DNA from: Ancrocorticia sp047501485
GTDB taxonomy: Bacteria; Actinomycetota; Actinomycetes; Actinomycetales; Actinomycetaceae
Direction: 5' to 3'
Assembly: GCA_047501485.1 (NCBI GenBank)
Contig: JAZDRN010000010.1
Span: 1 to 64,000 of the forward strand
DNA length: 64,000 nt
Below, in pieces: positions 44,918 to 54,051 of this stretch. Below the pieces are notes generated by a model. That model was not told where the DNA came from, did not search any database, and was given only the letters and a program-made list of their open reading frames with translations. The position numbers and the translations under genes were made by a program. Positions within the stretch are counted from its first letter, which is position 1. Each line of letters opens with the position of its first letter.

Positions 44918-45997
44918 GTGCACTCTGTCTTATCTTCACAAGGTCCATTGCCCATGTCGGGATCGACCGCCGCGCAAATGGTGGTTCACCCCTGGGAATG
45001 GATCGCGCTCTCGGCTGTGGCCCTTGGCCTCATCCTCTTCGATCTATTCGGTCACGTCCGCAAAGCGCATGAACCCACGTTGAAAGAGGCCGGTATCTGG
45101 TCGCTCTTTTACATCGGGTTCGCCATCCTTTTCGGCGGAGTCCTCTTCATGCGTCACGGTTCGACCTTCGCTGGAGAGTACTTCGCGGGCTTCCTGACCG
45201 AGAAGGCGCTGTCGCTCGACAATATCTTCGTCTTCATCATCATCATCGCCTCGTTCCGCGTGCCCAGGAAATACCAGCAGAAGGTGTTGTTGTACGGAAT
45301 CGTCATGGCGCTCGTCATGAGACTCGTGTTCATCCTGGTGGGCGCGACGATCATCGAGCGCTTCGTCTGGGTGTTCTTCATCTTCGGAGTCTTCCTCTTC
45401 TACACCGCGATCAAGCAGGTGATGGAGGGAGTCCAGGAGCCGGGCGCTTTGGAGAACGAGGAGTACGAGCCGAATGGCATCGTGCGCTATGCGGTCAAGC
45501 GCTTCAACGTGACCGATGGCTACGTCGGTCAGAAGCTGCTGGTGCGCCGCGAAGGCAAGACGTGGATGACGCCGCTGTTGCTCTGCATCATCGCTATCGG
45601 CTCGATCGACCTGATGTTCGCCCTTGACTCGATCCCGGCTGTCTACGGCCTGACGAAGGAACCGTTCATCGTGTTCTCGGCCAACGTCTTCGCTCTGCTG
45701 GGCCTGCGCCAGCTGTTCTTCCTGATCGACGGCCTCCTGGACAAGCTGCTTTACCTGCACTACGGACTGGCCTTCATCCTCGGGTTCATCGCCGTCAAGC
45801 TGGTGCTGCACGCCTTCCATGGCTACGACATGCTGACCTTCATCCCCGAGCCCGACATCACCGTCTCGCTGCTCGTCATCATCGGCACTATCGTGGTGAC
45901 CGTTATCGCCTCGATGTGGGCGACCAGACGGCGCCGCAATCGCGCGCAGGACGACGACGGCGAAGGCGATGCCCCTACCGGCAACGCCTTCGAGTAA
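44918..45997 (+). CDS. terC: TerC-family integral membrane protein
   Basis: GTG 44918 lies six bases after a perfect GGAGG and gives 359 residues; longer frames would run into the riboswitch. About eight or nine membrane helices are visible. Family motifs are SLDNIFVFIIIIASF with the membrane-buried acidic residue, GSIDLMFALDSIPAVYGLT, and YLHYGLAFILGFIAVKL. TerC/Alx proteins are linked to Mn2+ export or loading of exported metalloproteins, which fits the riboswitch. It ends before a bidirectional hairpin. Confidence 0.93.
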   Translation: MHSVLSSQGPLPMSGSTAAQMVVHPWEWIALSAVALGLILFDLFGHVRKAHEPTLKEAGIWSLFYIGFAILFGGVLFMRHGSTFAGEYFAGFLTEKALSLDNIFVFIIIIASFRVPRKYQQKVLLYGIVMALVMRLVFILVGATIIERFVWVFFIFGVFLFYTAIKQVMEGVQEPGALENEEYEPNGIVRYAVKRFNVTDGYVGQKLLVRREGKTWMTPLLLCIIAIGSIDLMFALDSIPAVYGLTKEPFIVFSANVFALLGLRQLFFLIDGLLDKLLYLHYGLAFILGFIAVKLVLHAFHGYDMLTFIPEPDITVSLLVIIGTIVVTVIASMWATRRRRNRAQDDDGEGDAPTGNAFE

Positions 45998-46014
45998 TGG
46001 ACTGTGGCGATAAT

Positions 46015-46046
46015 CCGGGTGCGCCGCCAATTGGCGGCGCACCCGG
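46015..46046. terminator. Bidirectional terminator hairpin between terC and the SBF-like gene
   Basis: Perfect 14-bp inverted repeat ccgggtgcgccgcc / ggcggcgcacccgg with an AATT loop in the gap between the two convergent genes. No T-run is present on either side. Confidence 0.7.
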
Positions 46047-46070
46047 CCGACTCCCCAGCGGGATCCGCCG

Positions 46071-47039
46071 CTAGCCTTCCGGGGTCTCGGCCGGATCGGC
46101 CGTCAGCCCGAGATGCCGCGCCAGTATGGCGCAGACGAAGAGCTGCAGCTGATGGAAGATGACAACCGGCACGATGATGGACCCCACCATTCCGGCCGGG
46201 AAGAGAGCCTTCGCCATCGGCAACCCGGAGGCGAGGGATTTCTTGGATCCGCACATGAGCAAGACGATGCGATCCGCCCGATTCAGGCCGGCGAGCTTGC
46301 CGCCCCACCAAGTGAGCGTGAGCAGGAGCGCCAACAGAACCCCGGAGAGTGCGAGCAGCAAAAGGATCGTCCATACCGTGACCCCGTGCCAGGCTCCGGC
46401 CGCCGTCGCTCCGAGCACAGCGGAGAACACGATGAGGATGATCGACGTGTTGTCCACCACCCGCACGAGCCGCCGGTGCGCCCGCCACCAGGCCCCCACC
46501 TTGGGCTGGATCAGCTGACCCAGGATGAAGGGCAACAACAGCAGGACGAAGACGCTGAGGAAGTCGTCACCGCTCGCCCCCGAGATGTTGAGAAACAGTA
46601 GTACCAGTACGGGCGTGATGAAGATGCCGACGATATTGGAGATCGTGGCCGCGCACACGGCCGCTGCCACGTTGCCCCGCGCGATGGACACGAAAGTCAC
46701 CGACGATTGGATGGTGGAGGGCAACAGCGAGAGATAGAGGAACCCGGTCGCGAACCCGGTTCCGAGCCATGGGGCCACAAGCTTGCCGATGGCGAAGCCG
46801 AGAGCTGGGAACAGGACGTAGGTGGCCGCGAGTACCAGGCCCTGCAGTTTCACGTTGCGCAACCCGTCGATTACGTCCCGTGTGCGGATCCGCATGCCGT
46901 AGACGAGGAAGACGGTGGCCACGGACAGATCGGCCACGACCGAGAATATGTCATGGGCCCGCTGCGGCAGATGCAGCACGAGGCCCAGGATCATGGCGAC
47001 GATGATCCCGGTGACTAAGGGATCCGGCCGCCACTTCAC
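46071..47039 (-). CDS. SBF-like bile acid:Na+ symporter family protein
   Basis: Membrane protein of 322 residues with about ten hydrophobic helices. LLPSTIQSSVTFVSIARGN is the conserved re-entrant region of the SBF-like (PF13593-type) group, and MCGSKKSLASGLPMA is its second half. Such proteins transport organic anions with sodium; the substrate is unknown. The GTG start overlaps the stop of the upstream YciI gene by four bases, so they form a two-gene operon. Confidence 0.85.
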   Translation of the reverse strand: MKWRPDPLVTGIIVAMILGLVLHLPQRAHDIFSVVADLSVATVFLVYGMRIRTRDVIDGLRNVKLQGLVLAATYVLFPALGFAIGKLVAPWLGTGFATGFLYLSLLPSTIQSSVTFVSIARGNVAAAVCAATISNIVGIFITPVLVLLFLNISGASGDDFLSVFVLLLLPFILGQLIQPKVGAWWRAHRRLVRVVDNTSIILIVFSAVLGATAAGAWHGVTVWTILLLLALSGVLLALLLTLTWWGGKLAGLNRADRIVLLMCGSKKSLASGLPMAKALFPAGMVGSIIVPVVIFHQLQLFVCAILARHLGLTADPAETPEG

Positions 47040-47314
47040 TGCCAGGGCCCGATGACGGGATCCCAGGTCCGGACCACGCGGGTCTCGATGATCGAGTTGA
47101 TGCGGAACGGGTCCGCCTCCAGAAGAGCGAGAGCCGCATCGGCGTCGTCGGCGACGACGACGATGAGAGCACCGTTGGTTCCGAGCGGACCGGATGCCAG
47201 GAGGCTGCCCTCCTCCTTCAAAGAGCCGAGAAAGGCCCTGTGTTCGGGGCGGATTTCCGCCATGAGGTCTCGCTTCGTTGCATCGTACTCATAGTTCACA
47301 GCAAAAATTGACAT
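47036..47314 (-). CDS. YciI-like protein
   Basis: Small cytoplasmic protein of 92 residues with a ferredoxin-like fold. RPEHRAFLGSLKEEGSLLAS contains the conserved His, and ADPFRINSIIETRVVRTW ends the domain. YciI proteins are mostly uncharacterised; some relate to muconolactone isomerase-like enzymes. It overlaps the SBF-like gene and is divergent from the glycosyltransferase cluster. Confidence 0.85.
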   Translation of the reverse strand: MSIFAVNYEYDATKRDLMAEIRPEHRAFLGSLKEEGSLLASGPLGTNGALIVVVADDADAALALLEADPFRINSIIETRVVRTWDPVIGPWQ

Positions 47315-47426
47315 GGCCTCACCATACTTCCACCCGGATAGAAATGAAGAGTTCTCTCATCTTCGGCTCACGGAGGTTTCACTGATCCCCGACAGGATAA
47401 TCCGTGAAGGGAAGGTGATTGCGTCA

Positions 47427-48614
47427 ATGACGTCCGTTCTGATGTATTCACACGACACGGTGGGGCTCGGGCACGCGCGCCGAAATCGCGCGCTGGCCTT
47501 CGCTCTCGCACAGGGGTTGCCCGAGCTGACGGGAACACCCGTCGGCGGCTTGCTGGTGGCCGGCAATCCGTACGCCGCGAGTGACCCGCTTCCCGCCGGG
47601 TGGGACTGGTTCATACTGCCCGGCATGACCCACGCCGGCCGGGGCCATGTCCCGCGCCATCTCGATGCCTCCGCGGGCGCCGTGAGCCAATTCCGCTCCC
47701 TTTCCATCCGGGCTGCCGCTTCGACCCTGCAGCCCGATCTGTTCATCGTGGACCGTCATCCGTGGGGAATCTCCCACGAGTTGGAGGGAACCCTCCGTCA
47801 GCTGCACGCCAACGGCTGCGCGATCGTGTTGGGGCTGCGCGAGGTCATCGATCAACCGGAGCAAGCGGCTGCCGAATGGGAGCGGTTGGGGAATCCGGAG
47901 CGTCTGGGCGCCGTCTTCGACGACGTGTGGCTCTATGGCGACCCCGCCGTCCACGATGCGCGTACAACCGGGGAATTACCGGCGGTGCTGGCGAACATGG
48001 CGCATGCGACGGGCTACCTCTCTCGAGGACGACCCCGGGACGTGGGCACGCCTGCCGAGCATCGCCCCTACGTGTTGACTCTCATGGGTGGGGGATCGGA
48101 CGGATACGCCTTGGCGCGCATTGCGGCCGCTGTTCGCGTGCCAGCGGGATTCGATCACATTCTGATCACCGGGCCGCAGATGCCCGATCCGGAGGTCGAG
48201 GATCTCGAAAGGCGGGCGGGAGCGGGCCCCGCCGCGCCCAGGATCCGCCGCAGCGCCCCGAACATTCCCGCCCTCATCGGCGATGCCTCGGCCGTCGTGT
48301 CCATGTGCGGATACAACACGGCCACCGAAATCCTTGCCTCCACCACACCCGCCCTCATCGTTCCGCGCAGCACCCGCCGCACCGAACAACTTCTCAGGGC
48401 CGAGGCACTGGAAAGGGCTGACGCCGTCGATCTGGTCCGGCTGGAGAACCTCGACGCAACGATGCTGGAGCGCTGGATCGCCTCGGCCGTCACCCGCCGT
48501 GTCCGACGTGACCACATCGACCTCGACGGATTGCACTCCGTGCCCGCACTCGCTGCCTCGCTGCTCCGGCAGAAGAAGACCCATATGAAAGGGGAACTCG
48601 CCAGTGTCACCTGA
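47427..48614 (+). CDS. Predicted glycosyltransferase, MurG/GT28-like (COG4671 type)
   Basis: First gene of a nine-gene run. ATG 47427 gives 395 residues; a frame opening at 47313 lies across the divergent promoter region. The N-terminus LMYSHDTVGLGHARRNRALA is the hallmark of a predicted GT-B family, and GGGSDGYALA and VSMCGYNTATEILASTTPAL form the nucleotide-sugar site. The donor and acceptor are unknown. Its stop lies 11 bases inside the next gene, so translation is coupled. The AAGG ribosome site is 11 bases upstream. Confidence 0.85.
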   Translation: MTSVLMYSHDTVGLGHARRNRALAFALAQGLPELTGTPVGGLLVAGNPYAASDPLPAGWDWFILPGMTHAGRGHVPRHLDASAGAVSQFRSLSIRAAASTLQPDLFIVDRHPWGISHELEGTLRQLHANGCAIVLGLREVIDQPEQAAAEWERLGNPERLGAVFDDVWLYGDPAVHDARTTGELPAVLANMAHATGYLSRGRPRDVGTPAEHRPYVLTLMGGGSDGYALARIAAAVRVPAGFDHILITGPQMPDPEVEDLERRAGAGPAAPRIRRSAPNIPALIGDASAVVSMCGYNTATEILASTTPALIVPRSTRRTEQLLRAEALERADAVDLVRLENLDATMLERWIASAVTRRVRRDHIDLDGLHSVPALAASLLRQKKTHMKGELASVT

Positions 48615-49878
48615 ACTCTCCGAGCCGATACCGGGCCGCTCATCCCAGGAGGAAGCTTCGGTGCCGGGGCCGGTTGCCTACGTGTTGAAGATGTACCCGC
48701 GGTTCTCGGAAACCTTCATCATCTCCGAGATCCTGGCCAGGGAAGCCGCGGGAGAGCAGATCGTGATCTACTCGCTGCGGCCCCCGGCCGACACTCGATT
48801 TCACGCCGAGCTTGCCCGGGTCAAGGCACCGGTCCACTACATTGCACGTTCTCACAGCTCCAGGGGTTTCTGGGAGACATGGGCGCAGACTCCGCCGTCC
48901 TTGATTCCCGCCGTCGAGAAGGCGCTTCCCCTGCTACTGGCCGCCGAGGCAGACGAGGCGGAACAGGCGGTGGCCGTCGCCGGATTGGCGACCGAGCACG
49001 GCGTGAGCCACCTGCACGCCCATTTCGCATCGGTAGCGACGACGGTGGCCCGGCTCGCGGGTGCAATCACCGGGCTCCCGTACTCCTTCACGGCGCACGC
49101 CAAGGATATCTTCCACGAGGACGTGGACCGGGCGGATCTCGCCGCCAAACTGAGAGGAGCGCATCATGCGATCACCATCAGTGACTACAACCGGCAGTAT
49201 CTGCGCGCCACCTTCGGGGACGAGGCGTGCCGCAACCTGCATTTGATTCGCAACGGACTGGAGCTCGAGCGTTTCCCGGTTCGCATTCGCCATGCGGTCG
49301 GGTCCGTGCCCCGCCTGCTGGGTGTCGGACGACTGGTCGAGAAGAAGGGTTTCGAACTGCTCATTGACGCCGCGAGGATTCTTCGGGACCGTGGAATGGA
49401 TTTCCGGATGGACATCGTGGGGGAGGGGCCGTTGCGCGAGATCCTCCGGAACATGATCGAGGAGAACAACCTCCGCCGGCAGGTGTCGCTGCTGGGGCCG
49501 CGCACGCAGATGGAGGTCCGTGCCCTGCTCGAGGGGGCCGATCTTTTCGTCGCCCCGTTCGTCGTCGGCCGCGACGGCAACGCGGATGGCTTGCCCACGG
49601 TACTGCTGGAGGCAATGGCCAGCGGCGTGCCGTGCGTGGCCGGGGATGTCACCGCGGTGGGCGAGGTGGTTCGCACGGGCGAAACCGGTTGGCTCGTCCC
49701 CTCCGGGGATCGAGTCGCGCTGGTTGCCGCGATCCTGGAGGCTCTCGATCCCGCAACCGACCTCGAACGCATATCGAGGGCCGCACGAAGGCTGATCGAG
49801 CAGGAATACGATTCCGCGAGCCAAGCCGCCGGCCTGCGGGCACTGGCGCACGCCGACGAGGCAGGTGGTCCCAAATGA
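48604..49878 (+). CDS. Glycosyltransferase family 4 (first)
   Basis: GT-B enzyme of 424 residues. The N-terminus has YVLKMYPRFSETFIISEILA, typical of exopolysaccharide transferases related to WcaL. HLHAHFASVATTVA and YSFTAHAKDIF precede the donor domain with GVGRLVEKKGFELLIDA and the EX7E-like GLPTVLLEAMASGVPCVA. The GTG follows AAAGGGG and overlaps the preceding gene by 11 bases. It probably adds a sugar to the product made by this cluster. Confidence 0.9.
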   Translation: MSPELSEPIPGRSSQEEASVPGPVAYVLKMYPRFSETFIISEILAREAAGEQIVIYSLRPPADTRFHAELARVKAPVHYIARSHSSRGFWETWAQTPPSLIPAVEKALPLLLAAEADEAEQAVAVAGLATEHGVSHLHAHFASVATTVARLAGAITGLPYSFTAHAKDIFHEDVDRADLAAKLRGAHHAITISDYNRQYLRATFGDEACRNLHLIRNGLELERFPVRIRHAVGSVPRLLGVGRLVEKKGFELLIDAARILRDRGMDFRMDIVGEGPLREILRNMIEENNLRRQVSLLGPRTQMEVRALLEGADLFVAPFVVGRDGNADGLPTVLLEAMASGVPCVAGDVTAVGEVVRTGETGWLVPSGDRVALVAAILEALDPATDLERISRAARRLIEQEYDSASQAAGLRALAHADEAGGPK

Positions 49879-51008
49879 GGATCGGCTATCTTCTTCCGGA
49901 CCCGGGCATCGGTATTTTCGGTGCAAAGGGAGCCAGTGTCCATGCCCAGGAGATCGTGCGAGCCCTGAGAGCGGCTGGACACGAGGTCATCGTGTTCTGC
50001 GTCCGGCTGGACCAGAGCATTCCCACCGATTTGGCGGACCTCGAAGCACGGCATTTTCCCCTTCCGACCTGCACGTCCACCGTTGAACGCGAGAGGGCGA
50101 TCTCGGGTGTGGCACAGACGATCGCCCGACAGGCACGGAACGCGGAACTGGACTGCGTGTATGAGCGCTACTCGTTGTTCAGCTCGGCGGGTGCCGATGT
50201 TGCCCGAAGCGAAGCGATACCTTTCGTCCTGGAGGTCAACGCGCCACTCATCGAGGAACAGCGGCGCTACCGCGAACTCGTCGAAGTCGAGCGGGCATGG
50301 GAGGCCACCCGCGCACAGTTCTCCGCTGCCACCGTCATTTCCTGTGTCAGCTCACCGGTCGCCGAATGGGCGCGGCAGCTAGCGAAGCCGGAGAACGTCG
50401 TCGTGATTCCCAACGGGGTCAACACCGAGCGAATATCCCCGGCACCGACCGGAGAAACACCGGACGAGAGCGGACGCGCGGTGAAGGTGGGCTTTGTCGG
50501 GACGCTGAAACCGTGGCACGGCACCGGTCTGCTCATCGAGGCCGTAGCCCGAATGGATGACGACACCGAATTGGTGCTGTGCGGCGACGGTCCTGATCGG
50601 GAAGCCTTGGAGCACCGGGCCGAGCGGATCGGGGTGGCGAATCGGGTGCGATTCCTCGGCTCGGTGGCGCCCGCACAGGTGCCCCGGGTGCTTCGGGACC
50701 TGGATATCGCCGTCGCTCCGTACCCGGCGGGCGAGCACTACTTCTCGCCGCTCAAACTCTACGAATACATGGCCGCCGGTCTGCCGATCGTCGCCTCGGC
50801 CATCGGGGAGATACCCGAGACCCTCGAGCACGGCACGTGCGGAATGCTGGTCCCCGCCGGCGACGTCGACGAACTCGCGAACGCGCTGCGGCGATTGGCG
50901 CGGGACAGCGGCCTGCGTCGCCGACTGGGTGAGGCGGCGCGGGAGAGCGCGCGGGAGAAACACGACTGGAGAGCTCGGGTCGGAACACTGATGGGATTGG
51001 TGGAGTAA
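49875..51008 (+). CDS. Glycosyltransferase family 4 (second)
   Basis: ATG 49875, overlapping the preceding stop (ATGA), gives 377 residues; an upstream extension of the frame is not coding. The acceptor domain opens MRIGYLLPDPGIGIFGAKGA and contains VYERYSLFS. The donor domain has GFVGTLKPWHGTGLLIEAV and PLKLYEYMAAGLPIVAS. It differs clearly from the first GT4, so the two likely make different linkages. It overlaps the ABC gene by one base (TAATG). Confidence 0.9.
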   Translation: MRIGYLLPDPGIGIFGAKGASVHAQEIVRALRAAGHEVIVFCVRLDQSIPTDLADLEARHFPLPTCTSTVERERAISGVAQTIARQARNAELDCVYERYSLFSSAGADVARSEAIPFVLEVNAPLIEEQRRYRELVEVERAWEATRAQFSAATVISCVSSPVAEWARQLAKPENVVVIPNGVNTERISPAPTGETPDESGRAVKVGFVGTLKPWHGTGLLIEAVARMDDDTELVLCGDGPDREALEHRAERIGVANRVRFLGSVAPAQVPRVLRDLDIAVAPYPAGEHYFSPLKLYEYMAAGLPIVASAIGEIPETLEHGTCGMLVPAGDVDELANALRRLARDSGLRRRLGEAARESAREKHDWRARVGTLMGLVE

Positions 51009-52849
51009 TGGCTTCCCTTCTGGCAGGGGGCTCGCGTGGACGGCGCAGCTCCGCGAACCATCGTTTGCGCCGATCCGCCCTGAAGCGAACCCTGGCGATA
51101 ATCCGCCCGCACGTGCACCGGCACCGAGGGCTGGCGCTCGTCGGCCTACTGGCGATGTTCGTCGATGTCGCTCTGCGGATCCTCGAGCCATGGCCACTGA
51201 AGATAGCGGTGGACGCCGTTTCTGCGGCGCTAGGGGCGAATATCGCCGCCGCGGGAACCGAGAACGTCGGTCGCACCATCGCGCTCGCCGCGGCCGCCCT
51301 CGCCGCCATCGTCGCGGGCAGGGCAGCGGCGAACTACCTCTCCACAGTTTCGCTTGCCAAGGTGGGTGCCCGTGTTGCCACTGAATTGCGCAGCAGAGTC
51401 TTCGACCACGTGCAGGCGTTGTCGATGCGATACCACTCTCGGGCCTCCATAGGGGACACCTCGCAGCGTCTCGTGGGCGATGTCGGCCGGCTACAGGAGG
51501 CTGCCATCACCGCGGGGCTCCCGCTGGTGGGCAACTTAGTGACCGTCACCGTACTCATGATCGTTCTGGTGTGGATGAACCCTCTGCTGAGCATCATCAT
51601 CGGCGGGGCCGCGGTCGTCTACGTCCTGCTGTCCACGCTGGCCTCGCCGAAGATCACCCACGCTTCGCGGCAAACCCGCAGGGGAGAGGGCACGCTCGTC
51701 AGCTCCGCGGCGGAAGCCCTCGCGGCCATTCGCGTCGTGAAATCCTACGGACTGGAGCGAACCGTGGCCAGGGAGTTCTCGGACGGCAACGCCAAGGCGA
51801 TGAAGGCGGGTGTTCGCGCTCGTCGGCTGGCGGCCGGGCTTGAGCGATCCACGGACGTCCTCGTGGGCGTCTCCCAGGCAATCGTCCTCGTTTTCGGGAG
51901 CTGGCAGGTGCTTCGGGGACAGATGACCCCGGGCGATCTCGTGCTGTTCCTGCAGTACCTCAAGATTGCCACCCGTCCACTGCGCGACCTGGCGAAATAC
52001 ACCGGGAGGATCGCCCGGGCGACGGCCTCCGGCGAAAGAATCGCCGACCTGCTCGACGAGCGGGTGGAGATCGCGGACAGGGCCGGAGCCAAGCCGTTGG
52101 GAACCGTGCGTGGCGAGCTCAGCCTCTTCAACATCACGAGCAACGACGGCTATGGACGCCCATTGTTCTCCGGCCTCGCGCTCCATGTGCCCGCGGGGCA
52201 GCACCTGGGAATACTGGGGGCGTCCGGCGCGGGAAAATCCACCCTCATCTCCTACATCCTGCGCCTGGCCGACCCGGATCGGGGGCGGATACTCATCGAC
52301 GGCTCCTCCATCGCCGATGCCACACAGGAAAGCCTGCGTGCCAACGTCAGTGTGCTTCTCCAGGAATCAGTACTGTTCGCCGTCTCAGTGAGGGAGAACA
52401 TCCGGTACGGGCGGCTGGACGCCACCGACGAGCAGGTCGAGGACGCGGCCCGGCGCGCGGGAGCCCACGAATTCATCCTCGAGCTTCCGGAGGGCTACGA
52501 CACCGTGCTGGGCCCCAGGGGAGACACACTCTCCGGCGGCCAACGTCAGCGGCTGGCCATTGCACGAGCCATGATCAGGAACGCTCCCATCATCATTCTC
52601 GACGAGGCGACGACGGGGCTGGACCCCGCGTCCAAAGCGGCCGTGGCCGGCTCGCTAGAGAAGCTGACCCGCGGCCGCACCGTCCTGTCGGTCACGCACG
52701 ATCCCGCCATGATCGCGGGAATGGATCGGATCATCTGGATGGACGAGGGGCGGATCGTCGAGGACGGGACACCCAGCGAACTGCTGGGGGACGCCGAATC
52801 CCACTTCGCCCGGTGGATGGCGAAGCAGAGAAAGGACGCTCAGGTATGA
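51008..52849 (+). CDS. ABC exporter, fused membrane and ATPase domains
   Basis: Half-transporter of 613 residues, expected to work as a homodimer. Six membrane helices occupy about 45-330, including LVGLLAMFVDVAL and VTVTVLMIVLVW. The ATPase domain has Walker A GASGAGKST (near 403), signature LSGGQRQRLAIARAM (near 507), Walker B IIILDEATTGLD and a switch His (SVTHD). It is of the lipid or peptide exporter (MsbA-like) type, so it may flip a glycosylated lipid or other product of the adjacent transferases. It overlaps its neighbours by 1 and 4 bases. Confidence 0.92.
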   Translation: MASLLAGGSRGRRSSANHRLRRSALKRTLAIIRPHVHRHRGLALVGLLAMFVDVALRILEPWPLKIAVDAVSAALGANIAAAGTENVGRTIALAAAALAAIVAGRAAANYLSTVSLAKVGARVATELRSRVFDHVQALSMRYHSRASIGDTSQRLVGDVGRLQEAAITAGLPLVGNLVTVTVLMIVLVWMNPLLSIIIGGAAVVYVLLSTLASPKITHASRQTRRGEGTLVSSAAEALAAIRVVKSYGLERTVAREFSDGNAKAMKAGVRARRLAAGLERSTDVLVGVSQAIVLVFGSWQVLRGQMTPGDLVLFLQYLKIATRPLRDLAKYTGRIARATASGERIADLLDERVEIADRAGAKPLGTVRGELSLFNITSNDGYGRPLFSGLALHVPAGQHLGILGASGAGKSTLISYILRLADPDRGRILIDGSSIADATQESLRANVSVLLQESVLFAVSVRENIRYGRLDATDEQVEDAARRAGAHEFILELPEGYDTVLGPRGDTLSGGQRQRLAIARAMIRNAPIIILDEATTGLDPASKAAVAGSLEKLTRGRTVLSVTHDPAMIAGMDRIIWMDEGRIVEDGTPSELLGDAESHFARWMAKQRKDAQV

Positions 52850-54051
52850 TCACCGATTCCGTACTGCAGTACATCGGCATCGCGGAGGCAGAACGTGTCC
52901 TGGACCCGGAGCAGCTGGAGGCATTGCTGGAAAGGCCCGCTTCGCTGGAACGGCTGAGGGTCAAGCCCGGTCGGAGTCTGCTGGCCTCGTGGAGTTCTGA
53001 CGTACCGGAGACCTCCGGCCGGGGCGACCTCGCCCGGCACGGCTGGGTGGCACTGTTGACCGACCCGGACAAGGCAGCCGGAGTACTTCGGAGGGCGGCA
53101 CGCGGTGGAGCGACGGTAACGGTGCATCGCCGGGATCGGCTGCTCAGCGGCGGCATCGAAACGGACCCGAAGCTGGCGCGCCCACTGGCGCATGCGCGTA
53201 AGTTGCTCGATGATTCGACCCGCGTCGACGTCGTTCGTTACAATCCTGCTCGGCGACTGATCCTGAGAATACGTGGTCCCCGGGTTCCCGATGGCGACAG
53301 CCTTCTGAGAATCTCGCCGAAGGGCCTGGGCCCGTTGCTCCGAGCGGAGGAGGCATGGTCGCGCAGCGGCGCACCCGTCCCGCGACATCGTTGGTGGGGG
53401 CTCCGCACAACGGCGGCGGTGGTGCCATTCTGGGGCCACGGCGACCTCAGCGACATCCGTGACATCGCCGCAGCACGGGCGTGTGGAAGGGCGATCGCAA
53501 CCGTGCACGGCTCGGACCCGCACATGTTCTCCGACGAGGCATCCAATGGGATATCTGCGGTGCCCACGGCACCGGCAACCCCACCGGAGGGGCCGATAAC
53601 GGCTCTGCTTCCGCGACTCACGAGCCGAATCAGGCTGGTGAACGATCGACTTCGCCTCGCCACCCGGAATCTGCCGGCCACCGCCGTTCCCATTCACGGT
53701 GACCTCACACCCGACCAGGTTCTCACGGACGGTGCCGAGATACGCATCGTCGATCTGGACCGGGCGCGAATCGGCAGCGCGGCCCAGGATCTGGGAACGT
53801 GGGGCGCTGCCTGCCTCCTGCTCGAAACCCCCGAACTGAACCGGGCGTTTCTCGACGGCTACCGCGAGCTTCTGCCAGTTCCGGATCTGGCGCCGTGGAT
53901 CTGCGGTAGTCTACTGGCGAGCGCCCTCGAACCCTTCCGGAATTGGTGTCCCGATTGGGCCCTTCGGATTGAACGGCGGGTGGATCTGGCGGCTCATGTC
54001 ATCGGCCTTGACGACGGCGGCCCACGCCCCGTGGAGGGGAGTCTCCGATGA
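52846..54051 (+). CDS. Kinase-fold phosphotransferase (APH-like), first
   Basis: ATG 52846 overlaps the ABC stop (ATGA) and gives 401 residues. The C-terminal catalytic part has PIHGDLTPDQVL (His near residue 283) and IRIVDLDRARIG, the Brenner and DxD motifs of aminoglycoside and choline kinase folds. Gln stands at the position of the usual metal-binding Asn (HGDxxxxN). In the N-lobe LILRIRG may carry the ATP-binding Lys substitute. The substrate is unknown; genetic context suggests a sugar or lipid intermediate rather than an antibiotic. Confidence 0.8.
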   Translation: MITDSVLQYIGIAEAERVLDPEQLEALLERPASLERLRVKPGRSLLASWSSDVPETSGRGDLARHGWVALLTDPDKAAGVLRRAARGGATVTVHRRDRLLSGGIETDPKLARPLAHARKLLDDSTRVDVVRYNPARRLILRIRGPRVPDGDSLLRISPKGLGPLLRAEEAWSRSGAPVPRHRWWGLRTTAAVVPFWGHGDLSDIRDIAAARACGRAIATVHGSDPHMFSDEASNGISAVPTAPATPPEGPITALLPRLTSRIRLVNDRLRLATRNLPATAVPIHGDLTPDQVLTDGAEIRIVDLDRARIGSAAQDLGTWGAACLLLETPELNRAFLDGYRELLPVPDLAPWICGSLLASALEPFRNWCPDWALRIERRVDLAAHVIGLDDGGPRPVEGSLR

